Origin: an uncultured Pelagibacteraceae bacterium
Lineage (GTDB): Bacteria > Pseudomonadota > Alphaproteobacteria > Pelagibacterales > Pelagibacteraceae
Assembly: GCA_902575095.1 (NCBI GenBank)
Contig: CACGPY010000003.1
Span: forward strand, 1-64,000
Direction of reading: 5' to 3'
Length of the DNA stretch: 64,000 bases
The notes beneath the pieces are model-generated. The model ran no database searches, had not been told where the DNA came from, and saw nothing but the letters and a program-made list of their open reading frames with translations. This document shows positions 21,492-29,906 of this stretch, in pieces. Made by a program: the position numbers and the translations under genes. Each line of letters begins with the position of its first letter. Within the stretch, counting starts at the first letter, position 1.

Positions 21492-22559
21492 TTAATTTAT
21501 GTTGGATAGAACTGCTTTTGCGCACTGCGCTGTATTACTTGAGCCGTGAAGGTCTTTTGTTCGATTTTCTTTAACTGATAAGGTTTTTTCAATTGAGTTT
21601 AAAATAGATTTTGCTGCTTCTTTTTCTCCTAAATGATCAAGCATTAATGCACCTGACCATATTTGCCCAATAGGATTTGCTATACCTTTTCCAGCAATAT
21701 CTGGAGCTGAGCCATGAACAGGCTCAAATAATGAGGGATACTTATTTTCTGGATTAATGTTTCCAGATGGAGCAATGCCAATGGTGCCGGTACAAGCTGG
21801 ACCTAAATCTGATAAAATATCTCCAAATAAATTCGATGCTACAACTACATCAAACCACTCTGGAGTTAAAACAAATCTAGCAGTTAAAATATCAATGTGA
21901 AATTGATCCGTTTTGATTTCAGGATAATTTTTTTTCATAATATCAAACCTCTCATCCCAAAATGGCATTGTAATTGAAATACCATTCGATTTTGTTGCAT
22001 TAGTAACTTTTTTTCTTCCTTTAGATTTCGCTAATTCAAATGCATATTTTTGAACTCTATCAACACCCTGTCTAGACATTATTGTTTCTTGAACGGCAAT
22101 TTCTCTTTCTGTATCTTTGTACATTCTACCGCCGACAGAGGAATATTCTCCCTCAGTATTTTCTCTTACTATTAACATATCTATGTCACCTGGTTTTTTG
22201 TTTGCTAAAGGACAAGGTACTCCATTAAATAATTTCACAGGTCTTAAGTTCACATATTGATCGAACTCTCTTCTAAATTTTAATAAAGATCCCCATAAAC
22301 TTATATGATCAGGGACTTTTGAAGGATCTCCCACTGCGCCAAAAAAAATTGCATCATGCGATCCAATTTTTTCTTTCCAATTATCAGGAAGCATTTTTCC
22401 ATGCTTTTTGTAGTAATCACATGAAGCAAATTCAAACTCATCAAACTGAATTTTAAATTGATGTTTTTTGGCCGTTTCTTTTAAAATCTTTAAACTTTCT
22501 GGTAGCACCTCTTTACCAATACCGTCTCCTGCAATTGATGCTATTTTGTAGTTTTTCAT
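21492..22559 (-). CDS. Tartrate/D-malate dehydrogenase (isocitrate/isopropylmalate dehydrogenase superfamily)
   Basis: DGIGKEVLPE, DHISLWGSLLKFRREFDQYVNLRPV, NLFGDILSDLGPACTGTIGIAPSGNINP; closely resembles DmlA/TtuC. Confidence 0.88.
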   Translation of the reverse strand: MKNYKIASIAGDGIGKEVLPESLKILKETAKKHQFKIQFDEFEFASCDYYKKHGKMLPDNWKEKIGSHDAIFFGAVGDPSKVPDHISLWGSLLKFRREFDQYVNLRPVKLFNGVPCPLANKKPGDIDMLIVRENTEGEYSSVGGRMYKDTEREIAVQETIMSRQGVDRVQKYAFELAKSKGRKKVTNATKSNGISITMPFWDERFDIMKKNYPEIKTDQFHIDILTARFVLTPEWFDVVVASNLFGDILSDLGPACTGTIGIAPSGNINPENKYPSLFEPVHGSAPDIAGKGIANPIGQIWSGALMLDHLGEKEAAKSILNSIEKTLSVKENRTKDLHGSSNTAQCAKAVLSNIN

Positions 22560-23536
22560 TTATTTAATTTTTGTTCCCAAACTATACAGCTTTTAACAAT
22601 TTTGCCCAAATCGTTAAATTTAGGTTTCCAATTAATGAATTTTTTTAAATTATTGTTAGAAGCTATTATCTTTATTAAATCATTACTACGCCTTTTAGTC
22701 TCGATAATATTAACTTTTTTTGAAGATTGGCGTTCAAATTCTTTAGCAACTTGCAGGACAGAGATTCCTTCATTATATCCACAATTTAATATTTTCGATA
22801 TATTTAATTTATTAATTTTTTCTAAAACTAGATAGTGAATTTCTGCAATATCAGAAACATGAATAAAATCTCTTATGCAAGATCCATCTTTAGTTTTATA
22901 ATTTGTTCCATAAATCTTTAATTTTGGTTTCTTTTTTAATATTTCTATGGAGTAATTCTTAAATAAATGGTCGCTATTTTTATTGATTAAACCTATTTTA
23001 CCTGATGGGCTAGAACCCGCGATATTAAAGTATCTTAATATTCCATAGTTGATTTTATTTTTTTTTGTAAAATTTTTAATTAAATTTTCAGCTTTAATTT
23101 TTGTTTTACCATATATGCTTTTTGGCTTAATTTTAGATTTTTCAGAAACTTTATATTGACCCTCTTTGTAAATAGCTGCTGTAGAAGAAAAAATAAAATT
23201 TTTTACAGTAGTGTCTTTACACGCATCGAGTAAATTTTTAGTTCCTAAAACATTATTTTTGAAATATTTTTTTGGTTTCCTTTGACCTTCACCAATGATT
23301 AAATTGGCTGCTAGATGAATTATTGAGTCAATTTTGCTTTTTTTAATTATTTTTCTTACTTTATCTTTTCTATGAATATCTAATTTGAAAAATTTTGCTT
23401 TTTTGTTAATTAATTTACGATGTCCTGTAGATAAATTATCTATTAAAAAAACTTTTTTATCCTTCTTTAAAAGAATTTCAGTTATATGCGATCCGATATA
23501 ACCGGCACCACCTGTAATTAAAATATTTTTAACCAT
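22556..23536 (-). CDS. galE: UDP-glucose 4-epimerase
   Basis: ILITGGAGYIGSHITEILL; SIYGKTK; LRYFNIAGSSPSGKIG. Confidence 0.92.
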   Translation of the reverse strand: MVKNILITGGAGYIGSHITEILLKKDKKVFLIDNLSTGHRKLINKKAKFFKLDIHRKDKVRKIIKKSKIDSIIHLAANLIIGEGQRKPKKYFKNNVLGTKNLLDACKDTTVKNFIFSSTAAIYKEGQYKVSEKSKIKPKSIYGKTKIKAENLIKNFTKKNKINYGILRYFNIAGSSPSGKIGLINKNSDHLFKNYSIEILKKKPKLKIYGTNYKTKDGSCIRDFIHVSDIAEIHYLVLEKINKLNISKILNCGYNEGISVLQVAKEFERQSSKKVNIIETKRRSNDLIKIIASNNNLKKFINWKPKFNDLGKIVKSCIVWEQKLNK

Positions 23537-23547
23537 ATATTGTAGAT

Positions 23548-23624
23548 TGGCGCGCCCTGAAGGATTCGAACCTACGACCCTCGGTTTAGAAAACCGATGC
23601 TCTATCCAGCTGAGCTAAGGGCGC
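23548..23624 (-). tRNA. tRNA-Arg (TCT)
   Basis: Reverse strand GCGCCCTTAGCTCAGCTGGATAGAGCATCGGTTTTCTAAACCGAGGGTCGTAGGTTCGAATCCTTCAGGGCGCGCCA; cloverleaf with anticodon TCT and encoded CCA. Confidence 0.96.
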
Positions 23625-23643
23625 CAAATAATATTATATTTAC

Positions 23644-24714
23644 TTAAAAACATACTAAATGGTCAATATAAATCGGAGACTGAACGCCGAATTTTTCATT
23701 CTCCTCATGCTGATGGATATGATGAGAATGTACAAAAACAGGCAAATGTTCACCGTTTTTAGTTTTTAAAGTATATATAAAATTTGTTCCTCTAAACTTT
23801 CTATCCACTACCTCTAATTTTAATTTGCTTTGATCATCATGAATTAAATCTTCAGGTTGTAACAACAATCTGGCTTTAGATCCTGAAGGAAACTTATTTG
23901 ATAATTTACCCCTGATTTCACCTAGCTCTGCATGTTTTAACTTATGCACTGCACACTCACTATCAATTATTTCAACATCAATAAAAACACCTTTATTAAG
24001 AAAATTCGCAACCTCAATTGAATTTGGTTCGTGATGTACATTATACGGTACATCATATTGTTTTAATTTTTGATTAAGAATTATCCCACATTTGTCAGCC
24101 ATTGAGAAAGCTTCGTAAGAGTCATGCGTGACAATAATAGTTGTTAAATTAATTCTTTTTAAAAGTTTTTTTACTGACACTTGTATCTCATCTTTTAAAC
24201 TTTGATCAATATTTGAAAATGGTTCATCCAATAAAAGTAAATCCGGTTTTGAAAGAAGAGATCTAGCCAAAGATACTCTTTGGGCCTCACCAGCACTTAT
24301 TTGATGAGGAAACTTTTTTAAAATCGGTTCTATGTGTAATATGTTTATAATTTCTGAGGCATCTAAAAATGAACTATTTCCGTTCAATCTTTTTTTTCCA
24401 AAATTAATATTATCTATTACACTATAATTTGGAAATAAAGAATTATCCTGAAAAGATAGAGCTATATTTCTATCTTCTGGTTCAATGTGTATACTAGGAG
24501 ATGATAAGGTTTTTCCTTTTAAATTAATAAGTCCTTTTGAAAGTTTTTGTAATCCAGCAATAGTTCTTAAAATAGTTGTTTTTCCAATTCCAGAAGGTCC
24601 TAGTAGTGAGATTATTTCTCCTTGTTTTTTAATTATTAAGTTTACATCATTTACTTTATTTTTTTCACTGGCAGTAAAGTTGCCGTTTTGAATTTCAAAA
24701 AAATTCTCTGACAT
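23644..24714 (-). CDS. fbpC: Fe(III) ABC transporter ATP-binding protein
   Basis: LLGPSGIGKTTILRTIAGL; ISAGEAQRVSLARSLLSKPDLLLLDEPFSNID; adjacent to Fe-type permease. Confidence 0.88.
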   Translation of the reverse strand: MSENFFEIQNGNFTASEKNKVNDVNLIIKKQGEIISLLGPSGIGKTTILRTIAGLQKLSKGLINLKGKTLSSPSIHIEPEDRNIALSFQDNSLFPNYSVIDNINFGKKRLNGNSSFLDASEIINILHIEPILKKFPHQISAGEAQRVSLARSLLSKPDLLLLDEPFSNIDQSLKDEIQVSVKKLLKRINLTTIIVTHDSYEAFSMADKCGIILNQKLKQYDVPYNVHHEPNSIEVANFLNKGVFIDVEIIDSECAVHKLKHAELGEIRGKLSNKFPSGSKARLLLQPEDLIHDDQSKLKLEVVDRKFRGTNFIYTLKTKNGEHLPVFVHSHHIHQHEENEKFGVQSPIYIDHLVCF

Positions 24715-24726
24715 TTAAAGATTATA

Positions 24727-26343
24727 TTAGTTTTTTTTAGAAAGTATATATTTAGATGAGAGTAGTATTAATATTGTGGACCAGAATATAAGGAAGAGGG
24801 ACGGTAAAGCAGCTGCCTCAAGTAAATCTTGGGATGCATAAATATACGCCTGTGTAGCAAATGTTTCAAAATTAAAAGGCCTTAATATTAAAGTAATCGG
24901 CAATTCTTTTATCACTTCTAATGAAATAAGAAGCATTATTAAAATAATATTTGTTTTTAAATAAGGTATATGAATTTTTAAAAAAGTTTTAATTTTTGAA
25001 TATCCAAGAAGATAAGCGCTTTCATCAATTGAATTATTAATTTTTTCGTAACTTGATTTAATTCCATTAAAAGAAAGTGAGAAAAATCTAATAAAGTAAG
25101 CTAAAATTAATCCTAAGATTGATCCAATAAAAATACTTTTGGTGCTTTTTAAACTAAAATTATCAGAGATAAAATCGCTTAGGTTTGAAAAAAATGTAAT
25201 GAAAGCAACAGCGAGAATAACACCTGGTATTGCGTATCCAGAAATTGAAAAGTTTGTTAGATAAGTCAAAATTTTACTTTTTGAGATCCGGCTTCCATAA
25301 TTAATGAAAAGAGAAATAATAATAATTGATATGCTAGCCAACAACACTAAAATTAAAGTGTTAATATTAATATTAATTATATTTATATCCTGTAAGTATT
25401 TAGGAAATTTTACTGTCCAATAAATCATTTGAGTTACTGGAAATAAAAAACTTAAAAATAAAATTAATGAACAGACAATAAATGGTAAAAAGGCCTTTTT
25501 ACCATTTAATTTGATTTTAGTAATAGGCTTAAACCCCCTACCAGGTTGATGATATTTTGCTTCTTTTCTTGAATAAATTTCTATTGAAAATAAAAAGAGA
25601 ATAAATAATAGCAATATAAAAGATATCTGATTTGCAGTATTTAAATCATCAAAAGACAACCAAGAGTTATAAATTCCTGTTGTTAAAGTATTAATACTGA
25701 AAAAAGATACTGTTCCAAAATCAGATAAACACTCCATCGATACTAAAGCGAGACCAGCAATTATGGCCGGTCTAGCAGAAGGTAAAATTATTTTAAAAAA
25801 AGTTTCTTTAGAGCTTAGACCTAAATTCTTTCCAACTTCAATATAATTATTAGACTGAAAATGAAAAGAAGCTCTAGTTAAAACATATACATATGGAAAA
25901 AGTGAAAAAGAGATTGCTAAAATTGCCCCTACAATTCCGTCAATTTTAGGAATAATTAAGTTATAATTATTTTCCCCAAAAAAGTAAGTTAATATTGAAA
26001 ATGCAGTCCCGTAGTTTTCAAAAAATGCAATTATCGAAAAAGCATAAATATATCCTGGTACTGCAAATGCTAATATCAAAGCCCAACTAAGAAAATTAGA
26101 AAAAGGGAAAATGTAAAATGAAACAAAATATGCTGAAAGAACTCCTAAAACAAAAGTGATTATAATCACAAAAAATAATATTATTATTGAATTAAAAATA
26201 TAGTCATACAGAAATGTCTCTTTTAAAACTGTGTAATAATTACTTGTTTCGTTAAAAAAACTGAAAAAAACTGTTATTATTGGTAATGCAACGATTAGTG
26301 CTATTAATACGGAGCTAAAAAACCAAATATTATACTTTGTCAT
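24727..26343 (-). CDS. fbpB: Fe(III) ABC transporter permease (fused two-domain FbpB/SfuB type)
   Basis: 538 aa, two permease modules with EAA loops (EVGKNLGLSSKETFFKIILPSARPAI; ESAYLLGYSKIKTFLKIHIPYLKTNI). Confidence 0.9.
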   Translation of the reverse strand: MTKYNIWFFSSVLIALIVALPIITVFFSFFNETSNYYTVLKETFLYDYIFNSIIILFFVIIITFVLGVLSAYFVSFYIFPFSNFLSWALILAFAVPGYIYAFSIIAFFENYGTAFSILTYFFGENNYNLIIPKIDGIVGAILAISFSLFPYVYVLTRASFHFQSNNYIEVGKNLGLSSKETFFKIILPSARPAIIAGLALVSMECLSDFGTVSFFSINTLTTGIYNSWLSFDDLNTANQISFILLLFILFLFSIEIYSRKEAKYHQPGRGFKPITKIKLNGKKAFLPFIVCSLILFLSFLFPVTQMIYWTVKFPKYLQDINIINININTLILVLLASISIIIISLFINYGSRISKSKILTYLTNFSISGYAIPGVILAVAFITFFSNLSDFISDNFSLKSTKSIFIGSILGLILAYFIRFFSLSFNGIKSSYEKINNSIDESAYLLGYSKIKTFLKIHIPYLKTNIILIMLLISLEVIKELPITLILRPFNFETFATQAYIYASQDLLEAAALPSLFLIFWSTILILLSSKYILSKKN

Positions 26344-26368
26344 GATTTGCTTTTACTATCATAATTAA

Positions 26369-26423
26369 TTCCCTGGCTAAAGTGGCTTGAGTGTAGAATT
26401 CAGCTAGCATTTAAACCAGGGAA
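26369..26423 (-). ncRNA. Intercistronic structured element (8-bp closing stem, 39-nt interior) in the fbpB leader
   Basis: ttccctgg (26369-26376) / ccagggaa (26416-26423); lies in the 95-nt gap between the small ORF 26439..26609 and fbpB. Identity not recognised. Confidence 0.45.
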
Positions 26424-26438
26424 ATTGACGTCAAACTT

Positions 26439-26609
26439 TTAATTTTTTTTAAACATAGAAGAAACAATTTCTTTTACTTCCTCAATTTTAATTTCAGAGA
26501 CTTTTCTATTTGAAATTTTTTTATCCATTTTTTTAGCTTCTGACATACAAGGCGAACAACCCGTCTTTAACTTGTTTAAGTTAATACTATTTTTGTTTGT
26601 TCGCCTCAT
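26439..26609 (-). CDS. Small 56-aa CxxC protein in iron operon (not in ORF track)
   Basis: Translation MRRTNKNSINLNKLKTGCSPCMSEAKKMDKKISNRKVSEIKIEEVKEIVSSMFKKN; starts 16 nt after the SBP stop. Confidence 0.6.
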   Translation of the reverse strand: MRRTNKNSINLNKLKTGCSPCMSEAKKMDKKISNRKVSEIKIEEVKEIVSSMFKKN

Positions 26610-26625
26610 ATTAATTAATTAACAA

Positions 26626-27645
26626 CTACTTCCAACCTGCTTCTGTCATTACTTCTAAAGCGTCTGCTTGTCTTTTTCCGTAATTTACAACTTTTGTTTT
26701 TAGATCTTGTTTGAAATCTAATCCCATGTTTACAACAAGTGGATGTGGAGACACACCTTTTATCATTGGATACTCAAAAGTATTATTTACAATATGATTT
26801 TGAGCTTCTTCGCTTAATAAAAACTCAACTAACTTTATTGCATTAGCTTTATTCGGTGCTCCTTTTACAAGTCCTGCACCACTTATATTCATATGAGTTC
26901 CTCTTCCATCTTGATTAGGAAAAAAAGGTTTTACTTTTTTAGCAGCTGCTTGCTGTTCTGGTCCTTTTTTTCCAGAAAGCATAAGTGCCAAGTAGTAAGT
27001 ATTAGCTACAGCAATATCAGCTTCTCCTGCGGCAACAGCAAGTATTTGCGCTCTGTCGTTGCCTTTAGGAGATCTAGCCATATTAGCTACCATTCCTTTA
27101 GACCATTCTGCAACTTTGCCTTTTCCATTATTTTTGATTAATGAAGCTACAAGTGATTGGTTGTAGATATTATTAGAAGCTCTTATCACCAATCTACCTT
27201 TCCATTTTGGATCAGCTAAACTTTCATAAGTTAAACCTGCTAATTCTGAACCGCTAACTCTTTCTGGTGCAAAATATACAATTCTTGCTCTCTTCGCTAT
27301 TCCAGTCCACTTTGATGTTCTAAAGTTGGTTGGAACAGCTGATTTAATAGCTTTACTTGTAAGTCCGCCTTGAAGGTTAGACTCAAAGGCTCCTAGTCTT
27401 CCAGCATCTGCAGTTATGTAAAGATCTGCTTTACTATCTGCTCCTTCTTCAATTATTCTTTTTTCAAGTGCACCAGATTTTCCTGAAACAACATTTACAT
27501 TTATTCCTGTTTTTGCAGTAAATTTTTCATAAAGTTGAACATCAGAGTCATAATGCCTTGCGCTAAATATGTTTACTTCATTTGCAAACAAGCTCCCGGT
27601 GAATGCATATAATAACATATAAGTAAGTATCGTTATTTTTCTCAT
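26626..27645 (-). CDS. fbpA: Fe(III) ABC transporter periplasmic binding protein
   Basis: Likely start MRKITILTYMLLYAFTGSLFANEVNIFSARHYDSD; NTYYLALM near C-terminal half (Tyr-Fe ligand-type motif). Confidence 0.93.
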   Translation of the reverse strand: MRKITILTYMLLYAFTGSLFANEVNIFSARHYDSDVQLYEKFTAKTGINVNVVSGKSGALEKRIIEEGADSKADLYITADAGRLGAFESNLQGGLTSKAIKSAVPTNFRTSKWTGIAKRARIVYFAPERVSGSELAGLTYESLADPKWKGRLVIRASNNIYNQSLVASLIKNNGKGKVAEWSKGMVANMARSPKGNDRAQILAVAAGEADIAVANTYYLALMLSGKKGPEQQAAAKKVKPFFPNQDGRGTHMNISGAGLVKGAPNKANAIKLVEFLLSEEAQNHIVNNTFEYPMIKGVSPHPLVVNMGLDFKQDLKTKVVNYGKRQADALEVMTEAGWK

Positions 27646-27663
27646 AAATTTCCGTCGCTTATT

Positions 27664-27680
27664 GATAATGATTATCATTT
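27664..27680 (-). promoter_or_regulatory. Fur box 1 upstream of fbpA
   Basis: Reverse strand AAATGATAATCATTATC, 16/17 match to the corresponding part of the classical GATAATGATAATCATTATC consensus. Confidence 0.82.
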
Positions 27681-27690
27681 ACAACAAAAT

Positions 27691-27707
27691 GAGAATGATT
27701 ATCATTT
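27691..27707 (-). promoter_or_regulatory. Fur box 2 upstream of fbpA
   Basis: Reverse strand AAATGATAATCATTCTC, 15/17 match to the same consensus portion. Confidence 0.75.
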
Positions 27708-27785
27708 GCAATAATGACGCACCTTTTTTAGATAAAAAAAACACGTATTAGTTGCTAGCTAAATAAAAATAGAGTTAAATTAAGT

Positions 27786-28001
27786 GTGCATCAAATAAAT
27801 CCCAAAAAATTTAAAGAAATCAAAAATAAAACTATACCTAACCCGCTTAGACCAAAATTCAGGCAAAAGGCACAATCTAATATTTATTTTCTTTCTCAAA
27901 GAAAAGTGAGCGAAGAGAAAAAAAATAAAATTATCAAAAATACTAAATTTATAATTATTTTACTTCTAATAATTGTTGGTGGATATTTATTGTCTAATTA
28001 A
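27786..28001 (+). CDS. Small protein with C-terminal TM segment, unknown function
   Basis: 71 aa: basic N-terminal half then FIIILLLIIVGGYLLSN; divergent from fbpA. Confidence 0.6.
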   Translation: MHQINPKKFKEIKNKTIPNPLRPKFRQKAQSNIYFLSQRKVSEEKKNKIIKNTKFIIILLLIIVGGYLLSN

Positions 28002-28770
28002 TCTTAGTTGATACACTTCCAATTTTATTAATAACGCCTTTATAGATACCTTTAGCTAAGATAGGCACAACCCCAACAGAAGATCCAGTAAAGACATAAA
28101 AATTTTGATTGAGCTTAATCTTATCTTTTTGTAATTTAATTAAAACAAATCTTAGTGAATTTAATGGATCAATATAAACAGTATTTGTGTTACCAAATAC
28201 CGATTGATTAATTTTTTTGTTGAAAATATTTGTTTTAAGGTTTTTAACATTTTGATTTTTGAATTTTTTTTTAGCTCCAATAACAAATTTTACGTTTGCT
28301 CCAAAATCAGAACATAAATCGCCAAGACTTTTAATTCCTTTTTTCTTTTGCCTGTAACCAACGACTTCAATACATGGCGCAATATGAGTTATAAATTTTT
28401 TTATATTTTTTTTTGTTAGTTTTTGTTTAAAATCAAAAAAATTTTTTTTAATTAAGTAACAAACCTCTAATTCAATGCCCATAGTAAATTTATTTATTTT
28501 TACAGTTTTTTTATTTTTTAATACGTTATGCTTATATACAGTTGCGTAAAATGGTTCTTTTTCTTTTAATTTTTTCAAAACAGGAATGCCTGTTCCAGCT
28601 GCCTTAAATCCACTTATAGGTTTTTTAATTTTGCTTTCGCATAATATTCTTAATTTTTGGGCTTCAGAAATTTTTTTAGTGTATCTTGATGGTAAGGGTG
28701 AAATAATTTTATTTTTCAGAAATGCGTTTACTAGTCTATTCGCATACTTATTTAAATTTTTATTAGTCAT
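27994..28770 (-). CDS. 2-keto-4-pentenoate hydratase / fumarylacetoacetate hydrolase-family protein
   Basis: GFKAAGTG, MGIELEVCYLI, HIAPCIEVVGYR, TGSSVGVVPI. Confidence 0.78.
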   Translation of the reverse strand: MTNKNLNKYANRLVNAFLKNKIISPLPSRYTKKISEAQKLRILCESKIKKPISGFKAAGTGIPVLKKLKEKEPFYATVYKHNVLKNKKTVKINKFTMGIELEVCYLIKKNFFDFKQKLTKKNIKKFITHIAPCIEVVGYRQKKKGIKSLGDLCSDFGANVKFVIGAKKKFKNQNVKNLKTNIFNKKINQSVFGNTNTVYIDPLNSLRFVLIKLQKDKIKLNQNFYVFTGSSVGVVPILAKGIYKGVINKIGSVSTKIN

Positions 28771-29858
28771 TAAATTTCATCTCCAATATAAATGTCTAAA
28801 GATAACGCAGTTTCTACTAAAGAGTCTTTTCTTTCAACATTTTTGTACGTGCTAATACCTTCATCAATAGGAACGTCTACTACTTTTCTATCTTTCCAAG
28901 CTACCATTCTATCAAATTTTTTTTGATTTAATAAATCAACAGCATAAACCCCAAATGCACTTGCTAAAATTCTATCACTTGCAGTTGGTGGTGCTCCTCG
29001 TTGCACATGTCCCAATGAGGTTACTCTACATTCAACGTCAGTTTTTTTCATTATTTCTTGTGCTATATAATCTCCTATCCCACCTAATCGTTGTTCTCCG
29101 TCCATATACTTATGCAAAACTGTGCTACCATCTTCTTTTTTTACTGCTTCTGCGACAATGATAAGAGAGTGTTGTATGTCATGTTTTTTCATTGAATTGA
29201 GTTTTTTAATTATCCCATCTATTGAATATTTTATTTCAGGAATGAGTATTACGTCAGCACCGCCGGCTATACCTGCATTCAAGGCTATATGACCTGCGTC
29301 TCTACCCATTACTTCTAATATCATAGATCTTCTGTGGCTTGCCGCAGTTGATTGAAGGTTATCTAAAGCTTGAGTTGCGACATCAACTGCTGTGTGAAAA
29401 CCAATAGAACTCTCGGTTGCTCCAACATCATTATCTATAGTTTTCGGTATAGCTACAATTTTCATGTCACCCTCTTTAGCTAATTTTTTTAAAATTTGCA
29501 TACTACCGTCACCACCAATTATTATAAGACCATCTAATTTCATTTGATGATAACCCTCTATTATTTCTTTTGATCTATCAACATATTTCCCGTTTCTTGT
29601 AGGTAATTTAAAAGGATTCCCTTTATTTGTAGAACCAAGAAATGTACCTCCTTGCCTTAAGAGATATCCACCAAAAGTCTTATGTGTTAATTGAACAGCT
29701 GCAACTGGTCTTTTCATTAATCCGGCAGTTCCATCTTTAATACCAAAAACATCCATATTATATTTATTTTTTGCTCGGTAAAAAATTGATCTAATTGCAG
29801 CGTTAAGCCCACCACAATCTCCACCACTAGTTAAAATTCCAATTTTTTTATTAGCCAT
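28770..29858 (-). CDS. pfkA: 6-phosphofructokinase
   Basis: ILTSGGDCGGLNAAIRS; IIGGDGSMQIL; IPKTIDNDVGATESSIGFHTAVD; EVMGRDAGHIAL. Confidence 0.92.
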   Translation of the reverse strand: MANKKIGILTSGGDCGGLNAAIRSIFYRAKNKYNMDVFGIKDGTAGLMKRPVAAVQLTHKTFGGYLLRQGGTFLGSTNKGNPFKLPTRNGKYVDRSKEIIEGYHQMKLDGLIIIGGDGSMQILKKLAKEGDMKIVAIPKTIDNDVGATESSIGFHTAVDVATQALDNLQSTAASHRRSMILEVMGRDAGHIALNAGIAGGADVILIPEIKYSIDGIIKKLNSMKKHDIQHSLIIVAEAVKKEDGSTVLHKYMDGEQRLGGIGDYIAQEIMKKTDVECRVTSLGHVQRGAPPTASDRILASAFGVYAVDLLNQKKFDRMVAWKDRKVVDVPIDEGISTYKNVERKDSLVETALSLDIYIGDEI

Positions 29859-29906
29859 TAAATCTTCTTTTTTTGAGGTAAAATGTTATAACATAAAAAT
29901 TTCATA

